64,000 nucleotides of DNA. It comes from Capsicum annuum (taxonomy: Eukaryota > Streptophyta > Magnoliopsida > Solanales > Solanaceae). Numbering within the stretch: position 1 is the stretch's first letter; the number at the start of each line of letters is the position of its first letter. A model generated the notes under the pieces. It saw nothing but the letters and a program-made list of their open reading frames with translations, searched no databases and was not told where the DNA came from. Shown here piece after piece: positions 25,976 through 37,955 of the stretch. A program made the position numbers and the translations under genes. Location: contig NC_061117.1 of assembly GCF_002878395.1 (NCBI RefSeq), positions 226,327,034 to 226,391,033 on the forward strand. The letters are read 5' to 3'.

Positions 25976-28235
25976 GGTCTCGTGAATTTTGTAGGTGTGA
26001 TAGATGCATGGAATTTTTAATTTGGGACGATGGATATTGTAAACGACCGAATATTTCCAAATCCCAGTATTTGTCCTTAATAAAGAACATCAACATCAAC
26101 ATCACTATAGTACTATTCTCATTATTTTATTTATTTATTAGTGTAAAAGAGAATCTCGTGAACCGACAATTTCATTAACATCACGTTCCTAATAAATATA
26201 CTACTACTATTATAATTTACCATCAAAAGTTAAAATGAGGTGATATAGTATATAAAAGATTTCGAATTCAAAGTCGAGAAAATTCAACCTTGTTTGTCCA
26301 CTAAACCAAAACTCACCACCTATAGATTAGTCATCATAATCCGAAGTGGATAAAAAAAAAAAAATCGTTTGATGTACTAAAGCTTCTGCTATTCGTAAAG
26401 TCCGGATCCACCACATTGATTGTGAAAGTAAACAAAAGTATAATTTAAGTATTGTAGTAATACTTTCAATAGCTTAAAATTTGGTTGTGGGGTATATTTT
26501 GTTTTAATTACTTGCAAAGATTTATTTTCAAAATGTCATAAACACTTATAATAATACAGTAGTACGTTACCAAGAAGAATGATAAGTTTTGTTTATCAAG
26601 TTCTTAAATGCTTAGTACTCAAGTTCTATTTAAATTTTGAAGTAGTTGAGCATATAAATTTGTTATAGCATGTCTATCAGCTCTTGTGCTATATTATTTC
26701 AAATTAAAGTCTGATATTAACAAATAATATGAATCTGTGAGTATGTTGAACCTTGAGGTAATTTTTAAAACTTTATAATATGATAATGATAAATTATTTT
26801 ATTCAAATCTGAATGAGAAAAAAAAATTGCAAGTATGACAAAAACCAATATTGGCTCATTCCATTCACCACAAGACAAAAAAATTGCCTTCACCCAAGAC
26901 ATTTCCTCAATATAATCTATATGTCTCCTTTAGAACTAAGATAAAGACACTAACAATTACCAACTCTCCTATATATATTGATTTATTTATGTAGAGACAA
27001 AGACTGTTCACTGTGCAACCATATTATATAATTAAGAATGTGGACAAATAAATAGATTATATAATTAAGCAAAGGTTAAAGAAAAAAACAAAGGCATTGT
27101 TGATAAAATTAAAGCAGGGTGCAAGGGGGTTTGCCTCTCTGTCTAAATTAAACAACAACTTGTTCATCAGCTTTTTCCAATTCTAATATTTGTCTTTGGT
27201 TTGTTAAGTATATACTTAAGTACATGCTAATCCACTAATATCCTAACTAAACTATTCAAATAAGTATATGTTTTTGTTCCCAAAACACCTTTTTATCATT
27301 TAGTGTTTTTGAATCATTTACACACAGACTTAATTGATCTTTGCATGTGCAAATCAAAGTTGAGCCCCACTTGCTGGCTCTTTTCTTTAATCACATTCTA
27401 TATAGTATTGATTAATTTAAAATAAGAGTCTCCACGTGCAAGGGGTGCTAATTAGAGTACTAAATACAATAATTCTGTAACAATTGTATGTGATATTCTA
27501 TTTGAATTTTGAACATTTGCTTTTCTTGTCTGTCTATGATCACTTCAAACAATTACTTCAAAATTTGGGTAAAATTATTTTTGAAACTCATGCAGAAATG
27601 GTTGTAACTAATCATATGCGACTGAAGTTTAGGCAATATATAATTGAACTTCACCCATACGTATGTATCTGAAGTTGAGGAAAAATTGACGAAAATTATT
27701 TCAAAGTGAATAAATAGGCTTGCAAATTTTTACACACTACGAATATGAATCGTAGACCAAAGTCTTGTATTTGTGCACTTCGGCCAAGGGCGGACCCACG
27801 TAGTCTGTGCTGGCTGGGTGCTGACCTCGTAAAATTTTTATATATTTATATAAAAAAATATAGTAAAATCGGTTATAACTTATTGTTAAGTATCGGTAGA
27901 CAAAAATGGTTGTTAGGTGCTTTGGGTTAGTGTGAATTTGAATTCGCCCCTAACTTTGGTTATTGTTGCTCCAGCATAATTCGAATAAGGGAAGAAAATA
28001 TCAAATGCAAGATGATAATGACTAAAATGCAAGTGAATATTGCAAGGCAAAAGCTGCAACATCGACATGAGTGTGTGACAATTGTGTAAATGAAGAATTG
28101 GTTAAATATTTCTGTATAACTTTTCTTCCCTTTACAAAAGAAACTTTAGGCTAGCTGCTCCATTAACACTACCCTAATTGAAATTGGGCAACGGCCACTA
28201 GGCCTCCTGCACACTCATGTCAATGTCAAATTAAT

Positions 28236-28320
28236 AATACAAGTGACAATACCCTTGTTTATCAGAATGTATATAATGATGAATCGTACTGATAGTAGAA
28301 GTGACAATACCCTTGTTTAT
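28236..28320. repeat. direct duplication, period about 61 bp
   Basis: AAGTGACAATACCCTTGTTT plus 'atca' occurs at about 28241 and 28300, and 'gaatcgtactgata' also recurs (about 28281 and 28369). It is a simple local duplication in non-coding DNA. Confidence 0.6.
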
Positions 28321-28931
28321 CATGCTATATAATTCATCACATTTTCTTCCTCAAGTATTTTTATTTCGAATCGTACTGATAATTAATGTATGTTTTATAT
28401 TAACCAACATAGATAATAAAGTACATTTATTTAATGATTGTGGTAAGGGAATCTCACGTTGTATTTGTAGTAAAAAGATTACTTTAACATGCGTAGGCAA
28501 TTTATTGGAATCAAATTATAAGCTATTTTTATAAAATTCAGAACTCATAAATTCAAAATCGTGATTTTGGTCAAAATTAAATGAGCAAAGAATAAACTGA
28601 TATTGCCAATGTCTAAAAAGCACTGAAGATGGGTAAACCCATGAGTCCATCACCATATAGTAAAAAAATAACTAGTGGTCAAAGTCAAGTAATTTATCAT
28701 GGAAATTCCTATCAGATAGAATCGAGTAACGAACTTGAAATTTGTACTTAAAAAAATTGTCATTCTCAATACAAAGAAATGACTAGTGGCTAGTTAATAT
28801 GCCGCTTGGATATTTCTATATGGATAAAAACGATGAACGATCCAATTATAATCACTCCGTTAGTACTTTGGAGTTAATAATAATTCCTATATGGACGTGG
28901 AAAAATGAGTATCAATAGAATTAGATCAACG

Positions 28932-29501
28932 TGTAAGAACATAATTTGTCTATATTGGGTTCAATTGATGTGGATGAAAAATGGAGGACACGAAAAGACA
29001 CACTGTTTCGAAAAAGGGGTAACTGTTCGGATGGTTGTGACTATTCGAAAAAGACGTACTGTTTCGAATGAACAGACATGACTATTCCGAAAATATACAC
29101 CTTTCCAATGAATCATTGCCTCCTTATATAAACCTACGTTTTCCCACATGTTTAGTAAAAATTTCTGCACTTTAAAGACATTTTTCTTGTTTCTAAAAAC
29201 TCCGTGTGATCATCTCCCGTTGAGTTAGTTCGAAGAGAATCCAATCGTTTGAGGTAACGCTACTGTCGGGTTGTTAAACCATTTTATCTCGGGAGGAAAA
29301 TTCCACAACCTTGGGTACTTAAGGGGAATTATTTCCTTAAGGACGAACACTCTGTGAATTTGGAGAACTTGACTTATTCTGCTTCATCTATTTTTCTTTA
29401 AAAATAGTACAGAATAACACACTTCTTTGCAAGACCATTTTGATCTTGTGTTGAAGGTGTTTAGTGAACTAACATACAGATTTTATATACCCGAAACAAC
29501 A
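28932..29501. mobile_element. possible solo LTR remnant
   Basis: The 570-bp stretch begins TG and ends CA. It has a promoter-like CTTATATAAACC near 29122 followed by U5-like sequence. The composition differs from the surrounding AT-rich DNA. I could not find matching target duplications, a primer-binding site or internal gag/pol sequence, so this is tentative. Confidence 0.3.
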
Positions 29502-30297
29502 GTCTAAGGATCACAATTTATAACGTTTAAATTCTGAATCGATAACGAAAGAAAGAATGGTCAATTTGTGGGAATCAAGTGGGACTCTTCCAATAATTAC
29601 CATTAATTATAAGAAGATTATAACAAAGAGATGAATGGGGACATGAAGAGAAGACAAGGACAACTGAAAGAAGTGTTATATCTTTATCTATGATCTAAAC
29701 TACAAAATTCACACATGCAATGGACCTCTTTCTCACTTTTAACTATATTGTCTTCAAGTATATATCAAGAAAAAGCAATCTTACTATTTTCAATTTTGTA
29801 ACTTTTTGATGTACAAATTTCATGTTATTTTCTTGCAAAAGCTGCAACATCCTGCAATGGTAAAAAATACTTTTACGCTAAATAAATCATACTCTACTAT
29901 AAGTTAATCATAATTATGAGATATATTAAGATAAAGCTATTGTGTTAAGTACTAATCGTGCATGGTTAAGAGATAGAAATATATAAGAAATTTATAAATA
30001 TTTTTTATTTCGTCAATAAGCTAGTAGAACCAATGGCAGAGACATGATTTTCATTAACGAATTAGACATTTACAGTATATATGTAGTATGATTTTCTGAC
30101 GAAACTGAACCCTTCCCCTCTTATACCGTACGGGTAATATTAAGTGTGTCGATAGTTTTATTTCTTAAACATTGAGTACATATAATCATATCGAAGACCT
30201 GATTTTTATCAAAAAAAAGTTCAACATTATTAGACAAGATATATACATTTAAAATAAATCCTAATTTGCGTCTGCTCCTCTCTTCACACATGAGCAG

Positions 30298-30471
30298 GGG
30301 TGGAGCCAGCCTTCTTTAGGGGCTCGAACGAACCTCGTTCGACGGAAAAATATACTATTTATACATGATTAAAATTATTTTTTATATAGTTATAGTAGGT
30401 GTTGAACTCCCCTTCGACTAAGTTTTATTTGAATATTGAACTCCTTTAGTTGAAATTTTGGCTCCGCCTCT
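30298..30471. mobile_element. foldback element, family B, with 12-bp direct repeat
   Basis: Starts GGGTGGAGCCAGC and ends with the inverse type (TTTTGGCTCCGCCTC). Inner blocks are 'gaacgaacctcgttcgacgg' and 'atactatttatacatgatta'. It is flanked by ACACATGAGCAG (30286-30297) and ACACATGAGTAG (30472-30483), a 12-bp duplication with one mismatch. Relatives are common in Solanaceae introns and promoters. Confidence 0.7.
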
Positions 30472-31265
30472 ACACATGAGTAGGACTCAACTTCGATACA
30501 TATATGCATCAAAAGCATTAAAGAGCAATTTAATTACACTTTCAATAGAATAGATTCTAGATTGATTAATGGTAAATTCAATTCAAATGTGAAAAAAAAA
30601 GAAATCTTTGAAAATCTCTGTGGTGAATAGTGAGTGGTACGAAGCAAATTTGTTTTAAGTTAGCATAGAGAAAAGAGAACAGTCCAAAAGAAGCACTATA
30701 TACAGCAGATATAGAGATCAATTGGCTGGCTGTTGAATAGACAAAGGTGTTGCTGTAGTATACACTTTAATAAATAACAAATATTACAAAGTAATTTTAC
30801 TCTTATCATTTTGGAATAAAATAAATTTAATGATTTGAGACATGTTTTAGACAATGAGTAGTATCAAAAAGCAAGTAAAATTGACACAAAGTGAGTACTA
30901 TCTTTGTCTCATTTGGTGTCATCATTTTGATCGGACATAGAGTTTAAGAAATAAGCTTTATAAAATTTATAAAATTGTCCCTCTTAAAGTTATTTTAATA
31001 TATACTTTTCAGTTGTCTTTTTTAATAAGTGGGATCCACTAAAAAGAAAATGGAAATGATATCATTAAATATTTACCAAATTAGATAAGGTGACATTCTT
31101 TTTATGACGGACCAAAAAAGAAATGGTGACACATAACATGGCACGAACGAAATACTTAACTTATTAGCTGATTTTTTAAATTCAATAAATATTATTAGAA
31201 CATTTATTTAGTAAATGGATTCTTCAACAACATTTATTTCACACTTGAAAAGTAATCTGAGATAC

Positions 31266-31502
31266 GGGTCGTTTGGTTGGAAAATTGTTATTCCGAGATA
31301 ATTAATACCGAGATTAGTTATCTCGAAATAACTTATCCCACCATGTATATGTGATAAGTTATTCCATCACTATGGTATAAATGATGGGATAAGTTATCCC
31401 ACTATTGATTAATCACTCCAACCAAACACTCGTTCAAATAATCTTTATATTTTATTCCAAAATTGTTTATCCCTTGAATTATTTATACCTCAAACCAAAC
31501 GA
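31266..31502. mobile_element. hAT-like MITE with GGGTCGTTTGG terminus
   Basis: The left end GGGTCGTTTGGTTGG is inverse to the right end CAAACCAAACGA. Internal sub-repeats are of the 'gggataagttatccca' type. The right terminus is missing a few bases. It is non-coding. Confidence 0.6.
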
Positions 31503-33017
31503 ATTACTTAATGGACTGTAGATGTCCAGTTTCCACATGGTAGCTGCATGCATTAATCATGCAAAGCTTTACAAAAACTCTTGTTATTCATATTTAATGA
31601 AACAGACTTTCATTCTCTCAATTAATAGATTTGATGGATAATTAATTAATCCATTTTTTTCTTCATTAAGAAGACAGCAATGTTTGCAAAGTTTGTGGTC
31701 ATGAGAAGTCCACATTACTTCATTGATGGGGAGCCTTGGCATAGATATACTAGTTGTCCTCGTATGATCAGAAAATCAGAAAATCACGAGTTGAAATCAT
31801 AAAAAAGGCCTCTTATAGAACTGCAGAATAAGACTATTGCAATAGATTTAGATTTGCCATATTGTTTTTCTATAAAAAGAAAATGTGTGCATTGTTTCCA
31901 TCTTAAACTATATATGAAATTGCTGAGACACATTTGAATTTTAGGAGGATCGTATTGCCCTGAACTAATTAAAACTGTATTTTTTACAACCTTGGTGCCT
32001 ACATAGCACATCTGTGTGCCTACGTGGACCTTCAGTGTGTTGATTCACTAATGTACCACGTAGACAATATGATTTTAATTAGAGTATGGATTAGTTCGAG
32101 TATTTCTCTGTGTATACTTTTAGGCATTTTCCCTTCTATAAAAATACATATTGCAAAAATCAAGAAACTTATCTTTTTTTTAAATATAGATATCTTGACA
32201 CCCATACAATATTACAATATATACAATACATGTCCTTATAAGGTGTTGTAGGGATCAGACTGACGTGCAAAAAACAGATTGATCAGCAAAACCTGCCACT
32301 TTCTCAGTGTGTATTCAAAATAACTTGTCACCATTTCCCAATTTCAACAACAAAATAGTTAAAAAGAGCCAGAAAAAATTATAAAAAAAATACAATAATT
32401 GATGTAACAAAAATCAATATTACAATTATTTTTTCTAAATTATATATTTAATTTCCAGTAAAGCATAGCAGAGAAAGATGCCAATGCATGTCACGCTACC
32501 TTCTTCCTTCTGCCCAGAAAATGTTAATTACTGTTCACATAACTCATTACCACCACCATTCAAGGCGTGTGGTTCTCAAACGCTTTCATATCATCATTAA
32601 TTATATTCATTCAAGAAAATCAAGAATGAAAAGAAAGGTAAGGACTTTTTTGAAAAGTATAACAGAGAGATTCCCATAGCTTTCAGGTACAAGAAAAACA
32701 TATAATAAGATTAAAAAAAAAAACAATTAGAAAATTCATAAAACATTAGCTTTGAGCATCTCAGAGTTAGAAAAAATAAACAAAAATAACAACAATGGAA
32801 GTAAAAATTTAAAAAAAAAACAAGCTAGGAGCTAGTTGACTGCATATTTACATAGTTTTTTTTTTATAAGCCTGTTGAATATGGAAAAATTGAAACTCCC
32901 AACATGAAAAAACCCCTCAAAAACTAAGGAAAAAGAGTGAGGATTACCAAGTTCAAAGAAGAAATGCACTAAAGTGGGATTGCCTTATCAAGTTTCTATA
33001 GCCTAATAAGACCCTTT

Positions 33018-34268
33018 TCATTCTTTGATTCGATCTGTTCGGGGTCTGCTGCTGTTGTTACTGTGATGTCCACCTTTGTTTCCGGTAATATTCGACGAAG
33101 ATGATGATGAGAAGAGAGGAAACCCAAACACTCCGGATTTTGATGAACCACGAAGGGAACAAACGGGGACATTGAGGACAGGAGTAACACGGACATTAGC
33201 TGAATAAGATCTCTCCATTCCTCTGTGTTTATATCTAGGTCCACCATTGAATGTGCTTGGACTGCTTGAACTTCTTTCTAGGCTATGGAAAACGATTTTC
33301 CCTGATGAGTTCATGCGAGGACTATCAACAGATACTCCTCGGACAGTTGTGATTTTAGCATCTGGTTGTTTACGAACTGGGCTTCTGCTAGTTCTCGTAG
33401 CAGCTAATGGATTTTCAGAGGAATATACTCTACGTTTCACAACTCGAACTCTACGCGAGTTAGAGACATGACTTGCATTTCTAGAGAAAGTACTATTTGG
33501 TTTATCTGAATCAAGAGAAAATCTAGGAAGATCATCGTGGTCATGGCCGGAAGAGGAAGAAGAAAGCGATAAACGAGAAGAAATTGAAACAGACTCTGTA
33601 TCAGAGTCTTTCAACAATGGAAGATGAAGAGACGAGTCTAGTGAAGAGCTCAAGGACTTTGAGCTACGATGGAGCAAATTTTTCAGGGATTTATGAGCGG
33701 CATTGTTCTGCAAAGACGATGAAGTTCTGTGAGTTATTATTTCTTGCTTGGCGTTGTTGTTGCTCTGTTGTCTCTTCAAGCCTAGAAGCTCCCTCCATCG
33801 TGTGGTACACCTAGGTGCTTTCGGAGAGAACAAATACGGATCTGCATTGCAAATCTCAGTTCTCATCCGAACTTGAGGTGTATCGGGCGAAACAGCAGGT
33901 AACGTTGTCGTAGACGGCCTGATCATGGAAAGATGCAGCGGCACGAGCTTTCCATCAGAGAAAAGTTCGTCAGCTGGCAGCATATTCACCGGATCTTCAA
34001 GTGATATAAACTCAAAATCTATCATTTCTTTCGAAACTTCTGGATCTACTCCCTCCACTTTAGCATCTTCAACACTCGTTGTCTTTGCTCCAGCAACTTT
34101 GGAACCTTCACCGCCTCCGCCTCCGCCTCCGCCTCCGCCACTGCTACCATCTCTACTGAATGACATCCTTGGACTTAACCAACCATATGACTTGTACTTA
34201 GCAGCTGGAGAACAATCCAAAAACTTCTCCGGTGACATACCCATTTTGTTCACGCAAGCTGATGCCAT
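33018..34268 (-). CDS. DUF1645 family protein, intronless
   Basis: Plant-specific DUF1645 family (some members are annotated as calmodulin-binding-like or stress-responsive; function is not established). 416 residues from the ATG at 34268. I prefer this start (MASACVNKMGMSPEKFLDCS) to an upstream in-frame codon at 34334 because the N-terminus then matches family style. Features: a 10-Gly run at about 44-53, an acidic segment, the family core FEFISLEDPVNMLPADELFS (about 85-104) with DGKLVPL, and the second block RWRELLGLKRQ (about 157-167). The C-terminal half is Ser-rich, basic and low-complexity, typical of disordered regions. No signal peptide or membrane segment is seen. Long antisense frames on the plus strand are shadows of this gene. 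Confidence 0.8.
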   Translation of the reverse strand: MASACVNKMGMSPEKFLDCSPAAKYKSYGWLSPRMSFSRDGSSGGGGGGGGGGEGSKVAGAKTTSVEDAKVEGVDPEVSKEMIDFEFISLEDPVNMLPADELFSDGKLVPLHLSMIRPSTTTLPAVSPDTPQVRMRTEICNADPYLFSPKAPRCTTRWRELLGLKRQQSNNNAKQEIITHRTSSSLQNNAAHKSLKNLLHRSSKSLSSSLDSSLHLPLLKDSDTESVSISSRLSLSSSSSGHDHDDLPRFSLDSDKPNSTFSRNASHVSNSRRVRVVKRRVYSSENPLAATRTSRSPVRKQPDAKITTVRGVSVDSPRMNSSGKIVFHSLERSSSSPSTFNGGPRYKHRGMERSYSANVRVTPVLNVPVCSLRGSSKSGVFGFPLFSSSSSSNITGNKGGHHSNNSSRPRTDRIKE

Positions 34269-36853
34269 GACTTCCGGCTTAAATACAAATAAAAGAAACG
34301 TAACTTTTACAGAAAAAAGAGTCAAAGATCCCAAAAATATGCTATAGCTAGGTTTTTTTTTTTGAATATAATTTGCAAGAAAAATTAGAAAGTAAGGTTA
34401 TAATAGAGCAGCGCAGTGTATGTGGCGCTCCATTGTATAACAGTAGAAGCAGGGAGACTGTGCCCCAGTGGCAGCATTATATGACAAGGGGAGTTAACAT
34501 AAATAGAAACATTTCAGAACAGGTGGGCCCATTGTTTACAACAAATAGGGAGTTGACACGTGGAATATGGTCAAAGATTAAAAAGCCCAAACAGAAAAAG
34601 CGGGATAGTTTTTGGGGATCATGGCGGGCACATAAATATTCGTTTTTATTTTTTTATTCGAATTTTATCTTAAGCTAAAAAATTTAAAATATTAACAAGG
34701 TAATTACCGTTGTAACAATGTTAAAATATTTGATTTTGTGCATTTTAAAAAAAAAAAATTGAGAGGAAGAGTGAAAATTTAGGATGGTTCGTGGAAGGAG
34801 ATGCTGAACTGCGTACTGGTCACTTTGCCTGCTTTGCTTTTAATAAATTTAAATAATTAAAGAATTGATTAAGAATCCATTTGGATTTAGCTAATTAAAA
34901 GTAATTGGTTGTGACTTGTGAGACACTATTAGTTGAAACTGATTTTATAACAACTAGTTATATAAATATTATGTATTTTATATTGAAGTGTTTAGATTGT
35001 TAATAAATGGTTAATGTGCTTAATTAAAAGGCATCGATAAACATTCTTTTTTGTCGAAGTAATTATATGTCCTAATAATCAGTTAGATAAAGCGTGATAA
35101 ACGATTGGGAGGTTACAATTCTCAGGAGTGAATGTAGTAAGTGCAAATGGGGTGAATTATACGCGAGTATCAACTAATAGGGTCAATTGAATCAATGTTA
35201 TTAACCGTGAATTTAAACTTCTTGATATTTTATGTTTCTTGGGATAGTATGATTTGCTTCATTGGTTTCAACGGTGGTGCCTATAGAATCTACTATTAGG
35301 TTAGCATTTGGAAAATAGTCATTAGTACTTGTGAGTTATGTTATAGAATGAATATTTCGAAATTATTAAAAAAAATAAAACAATCAAATCAAAAGTGTTT
35401 ATAAGGTGAGTGATTAATGTATGGCTAATTTTGATTTATAAACCTTTTTTTTTTTTTAAGTTTGATCAACCTATACTAAGTTTAGGCAAACACACCATCT
35501 AATGTGGAGTTAATTTTTATAGCTAATTAAGTGGGTCTACAACCTTTTTTGTTTAGTGCAAAAAGTTAATTGAGTTTCAATTCTTACGAGAAAGTTCGTT
35601 GTTGTTATGTTAAGATATGGTCTTGAAGACCTCTCCAACTTGACTGGCATTATTTGGATAAGTACAACACTAGCAATTCTAGGTTACTGTTAAAAAAGTA
35701 TACCTAGTTAAATACTACTAAATTATTTAAGTAATAATATTTATTCCTACTATTACTTTTTCTCAACGTCTGCGTACATTCTGTCCTCTCGTATCTTACT
35801 CCGTAAGTGAGATTTGATGTTTTTGGGATCTCTTCTCAAATCGCTAATATGAATTGAAATTTCATTTATAACAAACAACAATAATAATTAGTATAATTTT
35901 CTAGGCGAGGCTTGGAGAGATTAATCCGTACAGAGATTTTATGCTAACTTGTGAGGATAAAGAGATTATTTTCGAAAATACATCGATAATTTGTTCGTTT
36001 GCTTTGTCAAAGTGAAATCTTCATTTTACAAGTCTTGGAATTTGTTCATTTGCTTTGTTAATTCATTACTTTGTTCATTCAAATTTGATTAATTAATATA
36101 AAGTGTTATTTATTGCTGCTAACCCCATGTGGCAAAGGCAGAAAAGAACAATTTGAAGATAGATAATCATGTTCTTGTTCTTTGATTTGTTAACAAGGAG
36201 TATCATGATAAGCTTGTTTTGCTTATGGGGAAAAATTTTAATTTTTCATGTTTTTGTTTTTTTAGATAGAAGGGGAATGTAGGATAATTTTCCATTTATA
36301 TGGTTTTATCTATGGGCGGGCATAAATATCAAAAAATAATTTAAAGATCAGGGACATACGTATACGACTAACAAGGCAATTCTCCATAAGTAACTCTTTT
36401 AAAACAATTATTTGGAAGAGTCGACTCTTCAACAGAAAACGTAACTCTTCGATTACGAACCATCAAACTATAACTTTAATGTATGTCATTCTTATTCTTT
36501 TACATGGCGTATATATATATAGTAAAAACCATGAACATATGTATACCATTAACAAGGCAATTCTTCATAAGTAACTCTTTTAAAACAATCATTTGGAAGA
36601 GTCGACTCTTCAACAAAAAATGTAACTCTTCGGTTATGAACCATCAAACTCTAACTTTAATGTACGTCTTTGTTATTCTTTTACATGGCATATATATAGT
36701 AAAAACCAATGCGTTACTTGAGCGAAAGGTCTTTTGAAAAGAGCATAAAAGAATCATTTGAAAGAGTCGACTCTTAAACCAATGTGTTATATTCTTTTAC
36801 ATCGCATATATATAGTAAAAACCAATGTGTTACTTGAGCGAAGGGCATAAAAG
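34269..36853. other. intergenic region between the DUF1645 gene and tRNA-His
   Basis: 34269-36340 is AT-rich with no recognisable gene; its first few hundred bases are the likely promoter and 5' UTR of the DUF1645 gene. 36350-36850 is the tandem repeat listed separately. Confidence 0.6.
36350..36850. repeat. tandem repeat array next to tRNA-His
   Basis: A unit starting near 'caaggcaattct' recurs at 36372 and 36553 (period 181). It includes GGAAGAGTCGACTCTTCAAC and 'atatatatagtaaaaacca'. A third, rearranged partial copy follows, with 'gttacttgagcgaa' at about 36713 and 36829 (period 116). The embedded GAGTCGACTC is a perfect palindrome. No coding. Confidence 0.75.
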
Positions 36854-36858
36854 AAAAA
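36854..36858 (-). terminator. Pol III terminator of tRNA-His
   Basis: A run of five T on the minus strand begins 6 bases after the tRNA 3' end, the usual RNA polymerase III stop signal. Confidence 0.75.
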
Positions 36859-36863
36859 TAATG

Positions 36864-36935
36864 TGTGGCTGCTGGGATTCGAGCCCAGGTCTCCACGGCC
36901 ACAACGTGGAATTCTTACCACTAAACTACAGCCAC
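36864..36935 (-). tRNA. tRNA-His (GTG anticodon)
   Basis: Decodes CAC/CAU histidine codons in the cytosol. The 72-nt sequence folds as a cloverleaf: acceptor GTGGCTG pairs with CAGCCAC, discriminator A. The D-loop A-box region is TAGTTTAGTGG, the anticodon loop is TTGTGGC, and the T-arm B box is GGCTCGAATCC. There is no intron. The extra G-1 is added after transcription in eukaryotes, so its absence is normal. CAACAA just upstream (minus-strand reading of 36936-36942) resembles the CAA start motif of plant tRNA genes. Confidence 0.96.
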
Positions 36936-36942
36936 ATTGTTG

Positions 36943-37646
36943 TCGAATAAATCAACCAATTTATAATTAACATAAAGATGGATCAAGATGTTAACTTTAT
37001 GGATTTATATCTATACACCTCCATTCTTATTTACGCGGGGAATTTGACTAGTCACGAAGTTTATTTGCATATTGTATATTGAGAAAGGCGAGTATATGCT
37101 TTGATTCTAGTATAATTTTCTCTTTCACGGATTCAACATTTTGAAAGCATTTCATACCTTTGTCTTTAAGATTCGTAAATACGGTGATTCAACTTAGGAT
37201 TTTTTTCATAAAACGAATGAAATCATGAATATGTCTCCTTGTGTTTGTTGAATTTGAGCATTCAGAATATTAGAGTACGTAAGAGAGTACCCTAGTATAT
37301 AAGCCGTGTTTCTTATGAACGAATTTAAGATTTTTATTTAATTCGTTTTTCCACTGTATCCACACACAAAAGCAAAAAAAAAAAAAAAAAAAAAAAGGAC
37401 GATCAAAGTAGAACGATAAAAACTCATCATATATAAAGGTGAAACACACGAAATTGTAAAAATTACATAACCGGAAATATGGTACAACACACAACTATAT
37501 AAACAGTCCCCTAGGACAAATAACCTGAAAACTAATCACACAACTAATGGAAATGCAAATCATATCATCAACAAAAGAAAACAGTATAATACTATGCAAA
37601 TCATTTCAATAGAACTTCATAATAAGTAGATAAAAAATCTACTTAA
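36943..37646. other. intergenic and 3' flank of the PELPK-like gene
   Basis: AT-rich, with a poly-A run near 37376-37397. The first few hundred bases below 37647 probably contain the 3' UTR of the PELPK-like gene. I see no gene here. Confidence 0.55.
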
Positions 37647-37955
37647 TTAGTTCTTAGAAGGTGGTGGAGTGAAAAATGGGATGGATGGAATAGAAGTTGG
37701 GATTTTTGGAAATGATGGCATTGGTGGCATTGTGAATTTTGGAATCGTTGGAATTGATGGCATTGGTGGCATTGATCCAATTCTTGGAACTGATGGAATG
37801 TTTGGAATATTTGGTATATTTGGCATGCCGGGTATAGTAGGAATACTTGGGTTGTTGGTTTGCAAAAGATTACGAACAGCTTCAGATTTTTCACTAAGTG
37901 TTGTTAAGGCGATCATAGCAATTATGAACATGCAAGTGTATGTGTTACTAGCCAT
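37647..37955 (-). CDS. small secreted proline-rich protein, PELPK-like
   Basis: 102 residues. The N-terminus (MASNTYTCMFIIAMIALTTL to about SEA, residue 26) is a classic signal peptide, so the product probably enters the secretory pathway and the cell wall. The mature part is built of short Pro motifs: PSIPTIPGMP, PNIPNIPNIP, PPMPSIPTIP, PPMPSFPKIP. This resembles the PELPK/Pro-rich cell-wall proteins annotated in Solanaceae, though the strict PELPK pentapeptide is not present. No Cys-rich domain follows, so it is not a hybrid Pro-rich/lipid-transfer protein. A TATA box lies about 70 bases upstream (38026-38033). Single exon, complete. Function is inferred from class only. Confidence 0.75.
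   Translation of the reverse strand: MASNTYTCMFIIAMIALTTLSEKSEAVRNLLQTNNPSIPTIPGMPNIPNIPNIPSVPRIGSMPPMPSIPTIPKFTMPPMPSFPKIPTSIPSIPFFTPPPSKN

Larger units (their letters stand above)
23863..33017. other. gene-free intergenic region
   Basis: I see no conserved protein, tRNA or known microRNA precursor here. It holds the repeat elements listed separately, a 61-bp-period duplication at 28236-28320, and AT-rich sequence. Short open frames (for example 25334-25534, 28301-28534, 32024-32251) show no domain, bias or signal that supports coding. Confidence 0.65.

Noticed and set aside
25936..26178. 80-residue plus-strand frame
   Set aside because: It starts inside the reverse SINE head and has no conserved features.
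33925..34347. 140-residue plus-strand frame with a poly-Pro run
   Set aside because: It is antisense to the DUF1645 gene; the Pro run is the complement of the Gly codons.
36350..36850. CRISPR-like reading of the repeat near tRNA-His
   Set aside because: Units are long, unequal and in a plant genome; a simple tandem repeat explains them.
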